From: Methanosuratincolales archaeon
Lineage (GTDB): Archaea; Thermoproteota; Methanomethylicia; Methanomethylicales; Methanomethylicaceae
Reading direction: 5' to 3'
Assembly: GCA_937930465.1 (NCBI GenBank)
Contig: CALGKV010000137.1
Coordinates: 1-16,331 of the forward strand
Length of the DNA stretch: 16,331 bases
The notes under the pieces were generated by a model, which was given only the letters and a program-made list of their open reading frames with translations, was not told where the DNA came from and made no database searches. Position numbers and translations under genes: made by a program. Positions 1 to 6,874 of the stretch are shown here, piece by piece. Every line of letters begins with the position of its first letter. Position 1 is the first letter of the stretch.

Positions 1-717
1 AGCCTTTGGAAGATGAGCAAGGTCATTGCAGTGCCCGACTTCCCTCCCCCATATACCATAGCTAAGGCCAATGTGGTTCCATCAAACCAATACGTGAAGA
101 AGTTGCGGCTCGTCGGTCCAGTGATTCCTAAGCATCCCGACGAACTGCCGGATCAGGAGGAGCTGAAGCGCAGCCTGGGGTTCGACGACCGGCCGCTCAT
201 ATTCGCAGCCATAAGCGGCACCAAGGCTGAGAAGCTGATGATCACAAGGCAGATCGCAGAGATCTTCAGGGAGTTCCCAGACCGGTACAACATAGTCCTC
301 TCCAGAGGCCTCTCGGATGCCCCGAACCTCGAAACCAAGTCGAACGGAGGGAGGCTGCGGATTTACAACTGGGTTGACGACCGCTACAAGTACCTGAAGG
401 CGTGCGATCTGCTAGTCACAAGGGGAGGACACAATACCGTCGGGGAGGCCATTTATTACGGTAAGCCGATGGTTGTAATCCCGACAGTTGCGCACTCCGA
501 GCACCAGGGTATAGCGGAATCCGTCGAGAGGATGGGGATCGGCAAGAAGATCCAGCAGTACGATCTGAGCAAGGAAACGCTCAGCCGTGCCGTTGAGGAG
601 GTGGCGCGTTCAGAGCCCTACCTGAGTAACATCGGTGCAGCCCAGCGGTTCGCTAGGCAATTCAATGCGGTAGAGTCGATTGCAAAGATTATCCAAGAAG
701 TGGCTGGAAAGGGATGA
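1..717 (+). CDS. GT-B glycosyltransferase, C-terminal part (5' truncated)
   Basis: The reading frame is open from the first base of the window and an ATG at 13 is internal, so this is the 3' part of a longer gene. About 238 residues are visible. The protein resembles the C-terminal nucleotide-sugar-binding half of MurG/GT28 or UDP-glycosyltransferases of the GT-B fold. A strand-rich start (RPLIFAAISGT) is followed by the donor-site signature TRGGHNTVGEAIYYGKP and then IPTVAHSEHQ, which is the usual family order. The activated sugar donor and the acceptor cannot be read from this half. In archaea such enzymes act on lipids, glycans or surface polymers at the cytoplasmic face of the membrane. 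It converges with the RAM-domain gene at 837-1064, leaving about 120 bp between them. The family call is firm; the specific reaction is unknown. Confidence 0.85.
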   Translation, partial: SLWKMSKVIAVPDFPPPYTIAKANVVPSNQYVKKLRLVGPVIPKHPDELPDQEELKRSLGFDDRPLIFAAISGTKAEKLMITRQIAEIFREFPDRYNIVLSRGLSDAPNLETKSNGGRLRIYNWVDDRYKYLKACDLLVTRGGHNTVGEAIYYGKPMVVIPTVAHSEHQGIAESVERMGIGKKIQQYDLSKETLSRAVEEVARSEPYLSNIGAAQRFARQFNAVESIAKIIQEVAGKG

Positions 718-836
718 TGTGCACCTAATCCGCTTTCAAATCCGATATGCTTTTGGCTCTGCAACTGACTTAATTTGCCCAGCTGTCCGCTTCCTATTGC
801 AAAAATCATTTGGACTCGAGAAAAAAGGGAAAGTTG
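718..836. other. Convergent intergenic region with minus-strand T-tract
   Basis: This gap lies between two converging genes. The A-run at 821-827 reads as a T-run on the minus strand, followed by a pyrimidine-rich stretch directly after the stop of the RAM-domain gene. That fits U-tract termination as known in archaea. No clear hairpin and no gene were seen. Confidence 0.45.
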
Positions 837-1064
837 CTAAATGGAGATGAGGGTCGCGCTCCTGAGGAGCCCATCGATCCTCCTGATCTCCTCGACCTTC
901 TTGCTGAGCTCCTTCACGTCCTGGGTCTGTATCTTAACGATTATGTCGTACTCACCAAAGACGACCGTGCCCTCCACGACGCCCTTGACCCCGAGGCATT
1001 TCTCGAGGACTTCCCTCTCCTTCCCGATCTGGCAAACCCCCAAAACAAAGGCTGTGAAAACCAA
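837..1064 (-). CDS. Stand-alone Lrp/AsnC-type ligand-binding (RAM) domain protein
   Basis: This 75-residue protein is a single RAM domain (regulation of amino acid metabolism), the effector-binding and oligomerising half of Lrp/AsnC regulators, with no helix-turn-helix. It shows the usual beta-alpha-beta-beta-alpha-beta pattern: TAFVLGVCQIGKE, a helix over EVLEKCLG, GVVEGTVVFGEYDIIVKI, a helix over DVKELSKKVEEI, then a final strand. Stand-alone RAM proteins are common in archaea and may bind small ligands or form mixed oligomers with full-length Lrp proteins. The start is TTG at 1064, because a strong Shine-Dalgarno sequence (GGAGGA, complement of 1071-1076) sits 6 nt before it and homologues begin at this point. 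A TATA box lies at 1105-1116, shared with the divergent transglutaminase-like gene. The ligand is unknown. Confidence 0.88.
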   Translation of the reverse strand: MVFTAFVLGVCQIGKEREVLEKCLGVKGVVEGTVVFGEYDIIVKIQTQDVKELSKKVEEIRRIDGLLRSATLISI

Positions 1065-1104
1065 ATTTATTCCTCCAACATCCGCTTTTTATTCTGTGTT
1101 CTAA

Positions 1105-1116
1105 CTTTTATAAAGG
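1105..1116. promoter_or_regulatory. Shared bidirectional TATA (BoxA) element
   Basis: The element cttttataaagg is close to palindromic and reads as a good archaeal TATA box on both strands. It is well placed for the RAM gene (minus, start 1064, leader with Shine-Dalgarno) and for the transglutaminase-like gene (plus, ATG 1147, very short leader). One TBP site could therefore serve both directions; this is inference from position and sequence. Confidence 0.6.
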
Positions 1117-1146
1117 TTGAGTAGCTCTTCCCGTTTTCTCTCACAA

Positions 1147-2340
1147 ATGTTTATTTGGGCGGCATCCATTTACGCATCCATGAGCCTTGTACCTGCTCTG
1201 GTAGCTTTGCTGTTAGCTCAGGGGGCAGGCTCGGCCTATGCCTACAACTTGTCGATCACACTTGCGAACGGCGGGGCCGCAATGGACTGCGCAGGGCAAT
1301 ACAGCCCCTGCTATTTGCTCCTCAACCAGAATGTCTTCAAGAACAGCTCGGAGCAGACTGCCCTGATAGAATTGGTGACTCTTAACGGGGCCGATGTCCC
1401 GTGGGAGCTGAGCTCAGACCCAGACGGGAATCCCCTAGTGAAGATACTTGCCGCTGATCCGATCGCGCCGAACGAGAACTCAACCGTTACAATGGGCTTC
1501 AGGATCACTCTAGAAAGGAGCCCGCCAGATGTCGACCCAGCGCTTTCTGGCACGATCGATGAGGTTCCGCAGCAGCTCAAGGTTATGCACCCGCTCACCG
1601 GGATCTGGGACCCCTCAGGCTGGGGGAATCCCGACGAGGTGTTCGCGATTGCAGAATCTATCAGGGCTGGAGAGGATAACGTGCTCCTGATCCTACGCAA
1701 CCTTATACTCTGGTTCGAGGAGAACATGGTCTACTCATACAACAACACTGCCCCGCAGACAGTTTGGGAGACTTACAAGACTCTCGCCGGCGACTGCGAT
1801 GACCAGGCGAACCTCTTCGTCATGTTCTGTAGGATCTACGGCATACCTGCCTATACCTCAATCGGACCGATCTACATGCCTGGTCAGGAAGCCTATGATT
1901 CGGACCACAACCTGCATTTCCACACCAAGGATGTGGGTTGGCATGGCTGGGCGATGGTCTATGTGCCGAATCGAGGGGGAGGCGGCACTTGGATGCCTGT
2001 AGACCTCACTTACTTCAAAGGAGGGATCTCCAGGGAGGGGCGCATCTTGAGCACCGACTGGAGGCAGCACATACAAGGCGCAGCTCTTTACTGGAAGAAC
2101 GCGGTCGTCTTCATCGAGTATAAAAACTACGACCACATTTCCGAATACTCCCGCATGAGGGAAGCTATAATCGGTTCGGACTGCGAGTGGGTGGAGTACC
2201 ACGCAATGTCGCTTGCATCCGGCTCTGATAGTCTGGGATTCATTCCGCTGCTAGCCCTCGTGGCGCTGATCGCCTCGGCATCGACGATCGCTTCAACCCT
2301 ATTGCTCAGGAAGAGGCTTCGTGCAAGTAAGCTAAATTAA
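1147..2340 (+). CDS. Membrane-anchored transglutaminase-like cysteine protease homologue
   Basis: The protein has 397 residues if it starts at ATG 1147. An ATG at 1180 is also possible and gives a more typical signal peptide. It has an N-terminal hydrophobic signal ending near AYAYN, an external region of about 330 residues, and a C-terminal membrane helix (residues about 364-387) followed by a basic tail, so it is probably anchored outside the cell by its C-terminus. The transglutaminase-like core is visible: catalytic Cys217 in LAGDCDDQANLF, His266 in GWHGWAMVYVP and Asp286 in WMPVDLTY, in the right order and spacing. Family members are proteases or amidases, less often true transglutaminases. 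The substrate is unknown. The TATA box at 1105-1116 predicts an almost leaderless mRNA. The TTG at 1117, which would extend the frame, abuts the TATA box and is rejected. Confidence 0.85.
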   Translation: MFIWAASIYASMSLVPALVALLLAQGAGSAYAYNLSITLANGGAAMDCAGQYSPCYLLLNQNVFKNSSEQTALIELVTLNGADVPWELSSDPDGNPLVKILAADPIAPNENSTVTMGFRITLERSPPDVDPALSGTIDEVPQQLKVMHPLTGIWDPSGWGNPDEVFAIAESIRAGEDNVLLILRNLILWFEENMVYSYNNTAPQTVWETYKTLAGDCDDQANLFVMFCRIYGIPAYTSIGPIYMPGQEAYDSDHNLHFHTKDVGWHGWAMVYVPNRGGGGTWMPVDLTYFKGGISREGRILSTDWRQHIQGAALYWKNAVVFIEYKNYDHISEYSRMREAIIGSDCEWVEYHAMSLASGSDSLGFIPLLALVALIASASTIASTLLLRKRLRASKLN

Positions 2341-2390
2341 CATAACTTTCCTTGGAAATCCTTTTCTGCCCTAGTGCAAAAGAATAAGAC

Positions 2391-2921
2391 ATGGAACCCT
2401 CGGAGAGCCCAAGGAAAAACTTTTGCGAGTTTTACCACCGCCTCCTCAGCCCAAGGGTAGCCGCGCTCGTCGTTGCGCTCAGGGATGACGGCAGACCGAA
2501 CGTCATGCCCGCTGCGTGGCACACCCCTGTCTCGGTGAACCCGCCCGTCTTGGCAGTCTGCATCTCCCCCTTGAGGTACACGCACTCACTTATACTGAAG
2601 AACAGGGAGTTCACGGTCAACATACCTGACCTCTCGGTGAAGGCTGCCGTCGTGGAGGCGGGCTCCAAGTCCGGCAGGGAATCCGACAAGTCGTCCCTCT
2701 TCAACTTTGCCCCTCCCGCTAAGATAAAAACGCCCCTGATAGACGGCGCCATAGGGGCAATCGAGTGCGAGCTGAGCCAGGCGATCGACGTGGGGGATCA
2801 TACGGTCTTCTTCGGGGATGTCGTTGCATGCCGGGCAAAGGGATTTGGCGAAGTCTGGAAGGGAAAGTCCCCCCTCCTTCACCTGGGGTCTAGTTTCTAT
2901 ACCGCGATGAGGGAGGATTGA
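2391..2921 (+). CDS. Flavin reductase-like (FMN-binding split-barrel) protein
   Basis: This 176-residue protein matches the flavin reductase-like domain (DIM6/NTAB type). The N-terminal half carries the typical pattern: SPRVAALVVA, then GRPNVMPAAWHTPVSVNPP, then LAVCISPLRYTHSLI, then the strand EFTVNIP. These stretches form the FMN-binding barrel in family members. A central Glu-rich strand (GAIECELSQAI) and the final VGDHTVFFGDVVAC also fit. The family includes NAD(P)H:flavin oxidoreductases and FMN-dependent proteins of unknown reaction, so the precise activity is open. The ATG at 2391 lacks a clear Shine-Dalgarno sequence, which fits a leaderless or short-leader transcript; the T-rich stretch at 2363-2367 is only a weak TATA candidate. 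The stop codon overlaps a TTG at 2918 that is in frame with the next gene. Confidence 0.85.
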   Translation: MEPSESPRKNFCEFYHRLLSPRVAALVVALRDDGRPNVMPAAWHTPVSVNPPVLAVCISPLRYTHSLILKNREFTVNIPDLSVKAAVVEAGSKSGRESDKSSLFNFAPPAKIKTPLIDGAIGAIECELSQAIDVGDHTVFFGDVVACRAKGFGEVWKGKSPLLHLGSSFYTAMRED

Positions 2922-3007
2922 ATGCAGCAGTCACCCTGCAACGCCCCTCAAACTATAATTATCAGTGCCTTCGATCGTTTTATTGCCCAGAAAAAGGTGA
3001 ATCAGGT

Positions 3008-3709
3008 TTGTCTGATAGAGAAACCGAGGAACTCGCAGAGCTCAAGCGGTCATTGGAGGAGAAGGTCTCCAGACTTGAGAAGGAGCTGGCGCTCAGCAGG
3101 ATTAACCTTAAGTTGATTGACGAGGCGCTCGCGAAGGTGAGCTTCAGGCCAGCAAGCAGGCTTGTGGAGATCGCTCCGAAGGATGAGCACCTGCAATCGC
3201 AAATACCGCCTGTGAAGGTTCCTGCTGCCCAAGAGCGCCCGGCTGCCCCTGCGACCGAGCCAGCACAGCCTGTATCTGCAACTTCGCCTCAGCCTGCAAC
3301 TATCGTTGCCAGATCTCCGACACCCAAGGAGCCTGCACAGGAGATCGGAGAGGGGGAGCAGCCATTCCCGATAAAGTCCAAGACTGGAGAGGATCTCGGT
3401 ACAATCTTCGTTGGAAGATCCTGGGTAAGGATAGTGCCTGCACCGGACCTTCACCTGAACGTTAGGACCCCTCCTTTCCAGACTTTCTTCATTGACAGGG
3501 TGCTGGGAGAGATGCGCAGGAAGGACGAGATGGCGGTTGACGCAGGCTCGAAAGACCCGACGTCAATAATCGAGCACAGCCTTGCCCTAGACGGCGAGAC
3601 GCTTAAGGAGATCAGGATCGACAACCTAGACGATGATTCACGTCTGCGCGAGATAAGGAGCTCGATCAGGTGGACATTCGAACGGATGCTCGAGAAGACG
3701 AAGGGCTGA
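3008..3709 (+). CDS. Unrecognised protein: coiled coil, Pro/Ala linker, conserved-looking C-terminal domain
   Basis: I do not recognise this 233-residue protein. Residues 2-45 form a charged heptad-like helix (EELAELKRSLEEKVSRLEKE) likely to be a coiled coil. Residues about 60-118 are a low-complexity linker rich in Pro, Ala, Thr and Gln. Residues about 120-233 look globular: strands around EDLGTIFVGRSWVRIVP, a stretch LNVRTPPFQTFFIDRVLGEM, and a last helix SIRWTFERMLEK. There is no signal peptide or membrane helix, so it is probably cytoplasmic. The start is TTG 3008 because AGGTGA at 2995-3000 lies 7 nt upstream. A longer frame from TTG 2918 overlaps the previous stop codon but would add about 30 residues that look like leader sequence. 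A possible TATA box (ctataatta) lies at 2953-2961. The gene ends in a strong terminator hairpin. Confidence 0.75.
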   Translation: MSDRETEELAELKRSLEEKVSRLEKELALSRINLKLIDEALAKVSFRPASRLVEIAPKDEHLQSQIPPVKVPAAQERPAAPATEPAQPVSATSPQPATIVARSPTPKEPAQEIGEGEQPFPIKSKTGEDLGTIFVGRSWVRIVPAPDLHLNVRTPPFQTFFIDRVLGEMRRKDEMAVDAGSKDPTSIIEHSLALDGETLKEIRIDNLDDDSRLREIRSSIRWTFERMLEKTKG

Positions 3710-3730
3710 ATCGGGCGTTCAGCCTTTTTT
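3704..3730 (+). terminator. Hairpin plus T6 terminator shared by convergent genes
   Basis: A perfect 7-bp inverted repeat (ggctgaa at 3704-3710, ttcagcc at 3718-3724) with a 7-nt loop is followed at once by six T residues at 3725-3730. This is a factor-independent type of terminator for the plus-strand gene ending at 3709. Each arm also holds the stop codon TGA of one of the two converging genes. Confidence 0.8.
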
Positions 3731-4384
3731 GACGATCTCGATGACCTCAGAAAGCCCTTTCACTATGTAGTCAGGGCTGTGGGATCTGAGCTCTTCCTCG
3801 GATCTGACGCCTGTGGTTATTGCTGCGACCTTGACGGCAAGCTCCTTAGCTGGCTTGATGTCCATCTCGCTATCGCCGACGACTAGTGCATCCTCCGCCG
3901 ATACGCCGAGGAGCTCCAGCACTCTCTTAAGGTGGCACGGGCTCGGCTTGGGGCTCTCGACCTGGTCCCTTGTAACAACCGCGTCAAAATAACCATCGAT
4001 GCCAAGCCTCTCAAGCGCCATCTGGACTGCCTTGGAGTTGTTATAGGTGAATATAGCAAGCTTCACCCCCATAGACTTCAGCGAAGATACCGTCTCCTTT
4101 GCCCCCGGGAGAAGGATCGTCGTCTTCGCTGCCTCCATCTCGTGATCAACCGCCATCCGCTCCGCCGCCCTGAGGATCTCGAGTATCTTTTCCTTGCCCA
4201 TGCCCTTCGAGGAGAAATGCCTTTCGGCTTCGTCCTTGATCTTCGAGAAGGGGAGGTCCGGCGAGAGGGCACCTTTTGGGAAACCCAAGCGCTCAAAGTA
4301 TTCTATTATCTCGGCTTTGATCCTTCTGCTGTCGATGTTGAAATTGACGAGCACGCCGTCCATATCGAAGACCACAGCCTTCAT
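3719..4384 (-). CDS. HAD-superfamily hydrolase, phosphoglycolate phosphatase-like (subfamily I)
   Basis: This 221-residue phosphatase has all four HAD motifs: nucleophile Asp7 and acid/base Asp9 in VFDMDGVL, Thr113 in LAIFTYNNS (motif II), Lys146 in ESPKPSP (motif III), and Asp171/Asp175 in VVGDSEMDI (motif IV). A helical cap domain of about 70 residues lies between motifs I and II, as in subfamily IA phosphoglycolate phosphatase-like or beta-phosphoglucomutase-like enzymes. The substrate is probably a small phosphate ester but cannot be named. The ATG at 4384 places the first motif at residue 3, as is usual; a frame extension to 4411 adds nine unlikely residues. The promoter is the TATA-like ctttatgta (complement of 4433-4441). 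The gene converges with the coiled-coil protein gene and is divergent from the ligase gene. Confidence 0.9.
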   Translation of the reverse strand: MKAVVFDMDGVLVNFNIDSRRIKAEIIEYFERLGFPKGALSPDLPFSKIKDEAERHFSSKGMGKEKILEILRAAERMAVDHEMEAAKTTILLPGAKETVSSLKSMGVKLAIFTYNNSKAVQMALERLGIDGYFDAVVTRDQVESPKPSPCHLKRVLELLGVSAEDALVVGDSEMDIKPAKELAVKVAAITTGVRSEEELRSHSPDYIVKGLSEVIEIVKKG

Positions 4385-4432
4385 ACCTAACGCACCACAC
4401 GGGAACAGCATTAACTGATTGGATTGAATAAG

Positions 4433-4441
4433 TACATAAAG
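4433..4441. promoter_or_regulatory. TATA-like element between HAD and ligase genes
   Basis: The sequence tacataaag reads as ctttatgta on the minus strand, about 48 nt before the HAD start. On the plus strand it lies 48 nt before the ligase ATG and would place the ligase Shine-Dalgarno sequence (4471-4478) inside the transcript. An alternative plus-strand TATA (tttattaa, 4450-4457) would start transcription too close to that sequence. The assignment is tentative. Confidence 0.4.
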
Positions 4442-4488
4442 AGTTGCGGTTTATTAATTACTGCCGTCCCGGAAGGTGCTTTCCAAGT

Positions 4489-6279
4489 ATGCCCTTGCTT
4501 TACGCTGATCTGGTGGAAGTCTACGACAGGCTAAGTTCCACCACAAAGCGCTTGGAGATGACCGAAATCCTGGTCGACTTTTTCAAAAGATGCCCGAGTG
4601 GCGTGATCGACAAGGCTGTCTATCTGACGCAGGGGAGGCTCTACCCTGAGTTCATACCGCTCGAGCTCGGTGTGGCAGACCGACTGATAGCCCGTAGCAT
4701 TTCGCAGGCAGTTGCCGTCCCCGAGTCGGAGGTTACCTCGCTTTACAAGAAGCTAGGCGACCTTGGGAAAGTAGCCGAGAACCTACTCGCCAAGGGGAAG
4801 AAGCAGGTCACGCTCCAGTTCTTCTCGGGGGACCGTTCGAGGGAGAAGCTCACAGTAGAGGAAGTTTACAAAGTCCTGGATCGAATAGCCCGTTCCCAGG
4901 GCGAGGGCTCCCAGGAGGAGAAGCTCCGCCTCCTCTCAGACCTTTTGAGGGACTCCTCGCCGAGGGAAGCGCTTTACATCATTAGGACGGTCTCGGGAGC
5001 TATGCGCCTTGGAGTCGCAGACATGACAATACTCGACGCACTTTCGATCGCATTTGCGGGATCGAAGGATGCCAGGGAGGCGATCGAGAGGGCTTATAAC
5101 CTCACCAGCGACCTCGGGGCAATAGCCAAGTCGCTCGCGACAGGGGGCCTAGCGTCATTGGGAGAGGCAAAGCCCGAGCCCGGCAGGCCGATAAGACCCA
5201 TGCTTGCCGAGCGCCTCTCGACTCCCGAGGAGATCTTGGAGAAGATAGGCGGAAAGTGTGCTGTCGAGTACAAGTACGATGGGGAGCGGGTCCAGATCCA
5301 CCGGGGTGACGACGGAAACGTGAAGCTCTTCTCAAGGCGTCTCGAGAACATCAATGGGCACTACCCTGATGTCGCAGAACTCGCCTCAAGGAGCATCTCC
5401 TCAAAGACCTTCATCGTCGAGGGTGAGATAGTAGCAGTGGATCAGTCTACAGGCGAGATGCTCCCGTTCCAGGAGCTTATGCACCGGAGAAGGAAATACG
5501 GCGTCGAGGAGGCGATGCAGGCATACCCGGCGGCGCTCAGGCTATTCGATGCCCTCTACGCTGACGGCAGAGACCTCACGCTCGAGCCATACCCTGCGAG
5601 GCGCAAGGCTCTGGAAGGCATGACCACGGAGAGCGAACGGATCTCGCTTGCGACGCAGAGGGTCGTTGACAACCCCCGGTCCTTGGAGGAGTTCTTCGAG
5701 GAGGCTATCAGCGAGGGATGCGAGGGGCTAGTGGCTAAATCCTTGGGCAGCTCATCCATATACAAGGCTGGCGCCAGGGGATGGCTCTGGATAAAGTACA
5801 AGCGGGACTACAAGAGCGAGATGCAGGACTCTGTGGACTTGGTCGCCGTGGGGGCCTACTGGGGCACCGGGAGGAGGGCCGGGAACATCGGCACGCTCCT
5901 CTTGGCCGCCTACGACCCTGGGGAGGACATGTTCAGGACAGTCTGCAAGTGCAGCACAGGGTTCAGTGACGAGGAGATAAGGAACATGCGTTCGATCTTT
6001 GAGAAGAGCATAATAATGCATAGGCACGCAAGGGTCGACTCCAAGCTGAACCCTGACATATGGATTACGCCCTCCAAGGTCCTCGAGATCAGGGGTGCAG
6101 AGATAACGCTCTCCCCGATCCACACCTGCGGCATGGGCACTATCCGGGAGGGATCAGGCCTCGCGATCAGGTTCCCTAGGTTCACCGGAAAGTGGAGGGA
6201 CGAGAAGGCGCCCGAGGACGCCACGACTGTCCAGGAGATAGTCGAGATGTACCGGAGGCAGCTCAAGAAGGTGGAGTGA
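4489..6279 (+). CDS. lig: ATP-dependent DNA ligase (archaeal LigI type)
   Basis: This 596-residue protein is full length for archaeal replicative ligases, which have about 560-610 residues. It seals nicks during replication and repair, using ATP to form an enzyme-AMP intermediate. The order is an N-terminal helical DNA-binding domain (about 1-235), the adenylation domain, then the OB-fold domain. Nucleotidyltransferase motifs are present: motif I VEYKYDGER with catalytic Lys262, motif III SRRLENI (282-288), motif IV EGLVAKS (412-418), motif V WLWIKYKRDY (from 432) and motif VI RFPRFTGKWRDEKAPEDAT (from 561). The ATG at 4489 is chosen because it follows GGAAGGTG (4471-4478) and starts the usual N-terminus (MPLLYADLVEVYDRL). 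An in-frame extension to 4444 is not supported. The gene stands alone, divergent from the HAD phosphatase. Confidence 0.97.
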   Translation: MPLLYADLVEVYDRLSSTTKRLEMTEILVDFFKRCPSGVIDKAVYLTQGRLYPEFIPLELGVADRLIARSISQAVAVPESEVTSLYKKLGDLGKVAENLLAKGKKQVTLQFFSGDRSREKLTVEEVYKVLDRIARSQGEGSQEEKLRLLSDLLRDSSPREALYIIRTVSGAMRLGVADMTILDALSIAFAGSKDAREAIERAYNLTSDLGAIAKSLATGGLASLGEAKPEPGRPIRPMLAERLSTPEEILEKIGGKCAVEYKYDGERVQIHRGDDGNVKLFSRRLENINGHYPDVAELASRSISSKTFIVEGEIVAVDQSTGEMLPFQELMHRRRKYGVEEAMQAYPAALRLFDALYADGRDLTLEPYPARRKALEGMTTESERISLATQRVVDNPRSLEEFFEEAISEGCEGLVAKSLGSSSIYKAGARGWLWIKYKRDYKSEMQDSVDLVAVGAYWGTGRRAGNIGTLLLAAYDPGEDMFRTVCKCSTGFSDEEIRNMRSIFEKSIIMHRHARVDSKLNPDIWITPSKVLEIRGAEITLSPIHTCGMGTIREGSGLAIRFPRFTGKWRDEKAPEDATTVQEIVEMYRRQLKKVE

Positions 6280-6285
6280 TGCCAC

Positions 6286-6310
6286 TTGACATAAAGGGAT
6301 TTATGGTCAA
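6286..6310. other. Bulged 10-bp hairpin downstream of the ligase gene
   Basis: ttgacataaa (6286-6295) pairs with tttat and gtcaa (6300-6310), with one bulged G at 6305 and a ggga loop. It starts 7 nt after the ligase stop codon and is not followed by a T-run. It may help end the ligase mRNA or be a protein site; no function can be assigned. Confidence 0.4.
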
Positions 6311-6328
6311 TGGAATCTGATGCATAAG

Positions 6329-6337
6329 TTAATATAC
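6329..6337 (+). promoter_or_regulatory. TATA box of the TRAM gene
   Basis: ttaatatac fits the archaeal BoxA and predicts a transcription start near 6360, giving an unusually long leader of about 75 nt before the GTG start at 6439. The leader is purine-rich near its end, where the Shine-Dalgarno sequence lies. Confidence 0.55.
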
Positions 6338-6438
6338 AAGGTAAGGTTTCATTCGAACAGGGATAGCCGAAGGAACTGAGTTTTTTCAGCTTCTTTTGCG
6401 CACCCAAATGAAGGAAAGGAAAGAAAGGAGGGAAGCAT

Positions 6439-6690
6439 GTGGGATATTACCGTGAAGGCGCACGGAGATTCGGAGGTCCGAGACGCGGTCCAGCCAACTT
6501 CGGCCCCAAGCCTGTAGAAGAAGGCAAGGAATACGAAGTGGACATCAAGGAAGTCAGCAGGCGCGGCGAGGGCATAGCTCGCATAGAGGGCTTTGTAGTG
6601 TTCGTCCCGAACACCAAGGCAGGCGACCATGTCAAGATCAAGATCTCGAAGATCTCAAACCGTTTTGCAACAGCGGAAGTCGTACAGTAA
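6439..6690 (+). CDS. Stand-alone TRAM-domain RNA-binding protein
   Basis: This 83-residue protein has a short Arg/Gly-rich tail (about 1-22, with RRFGGPRRGP) and then a complete TRAM domain: EGKEYEVDIKEVSRRGEGIARIEGFVVFVPN, then AGDHVKIKISKISNRFATAEVV. TRAM is a beta-barrel RNA-binding module. In archaea, small stand-alone TRAM proteins are abundant and act as RNA chaperones, proposed as counterparts of bacterial cold-shock proteins. The start is GTG at 6439: the Shine-Dalgarno sequence GGAGGG (6427-6432) is 6 nt upstream and the frame encodes the domain. An ATG two bases earlier (6437) opens a different, 26-codon frame. The gene has its own TATA box at 6329-6337, a long leader and a strong terminator at 6694-6731, so it is probably a single-gene, highly expressed unit. 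Confidence 0.92.
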   Translation: MGYYREGARRFGGPRRGPANFGPKPVEEGKEYEVDIKEVSRRGEGIARIEGFVVFVPNTKAGDHVKIKISKISNRFATAEVVQ

Positions 6691-6693
6691 GTC

Positions 6694-6731
6694 GATTGCA
6701 GTTAAAAATGCAATCATTTTTCTCTTTTTAT
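6694..6731 (+). terminator. Hairpin plus T-rich terminator after the TRAM gene
   Basis: A perfect 7-bp stem (gattgca 6694-6700, tgcaatc 6709-6715) with an 8-nt loop begins 3 nt after the TRAM stop codon and is followed by atttttctcttttta. Further T-tracts run to about 6766, which fits strong termination. Confidence 0.8.
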
Positions 6732-6829
6732 TGCTTTCACAATCAATTTAATCGATTTTTGTTTTCAGCGGTATATGTTGCACTGCTAGGTCGCCTTTTT
6801 GCAGGGGAGGGCTAGCATTCGCAGATCGG

Positions 6830-6838
6830 GTTTTTAAC
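6830..6838 (+). promoter_or_regulatory. TATA-like box of the glucose-6-phosphate isomerase gene
   Basis: gtttttaac lies 16 nt before ATG 6854 and 37 nt before TTG 6875. With the usual archaeal spacing, transcription would begin at or just after the ATG, which favours the TTG start with its Shine-Dalgarno sequence. Stretch 6732-6829 otherwise holds T-tracts and no gene. Confidence 0.45.
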
Positions 6839-6874
6839 GCACTACACCATTTTATGTTCAGGTGGTGGCTTGAT

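Noticed and set aside
714..768. Possible C/D-box guide RNA (atgatgt as box C, ctga as box D, about 55 nt apart)
   Set aside because: Box C has a mismatch at its last base and overlaps the stop codon of the glycosyltransferase gene, there is no terminal stem, and the D'/C' boxes are poor.
2918..3007. Longer N-terminus for the coiled-coil protein starting at TTG 2918, overlapping the previous stop (TTGA)
   Set aside because: It is a possible coupled start, but TTG 3008 has a better Shine-Dalgarno sequence and the extra 30 residues look like translated leader with a TATA-like stretch inside.
6340..6375. tRNA-like T-arm (ttcattcgaacaggg)
   Set aside because: The arm does not pair properly and no acceptor stem or anticodon arm can be built around it.
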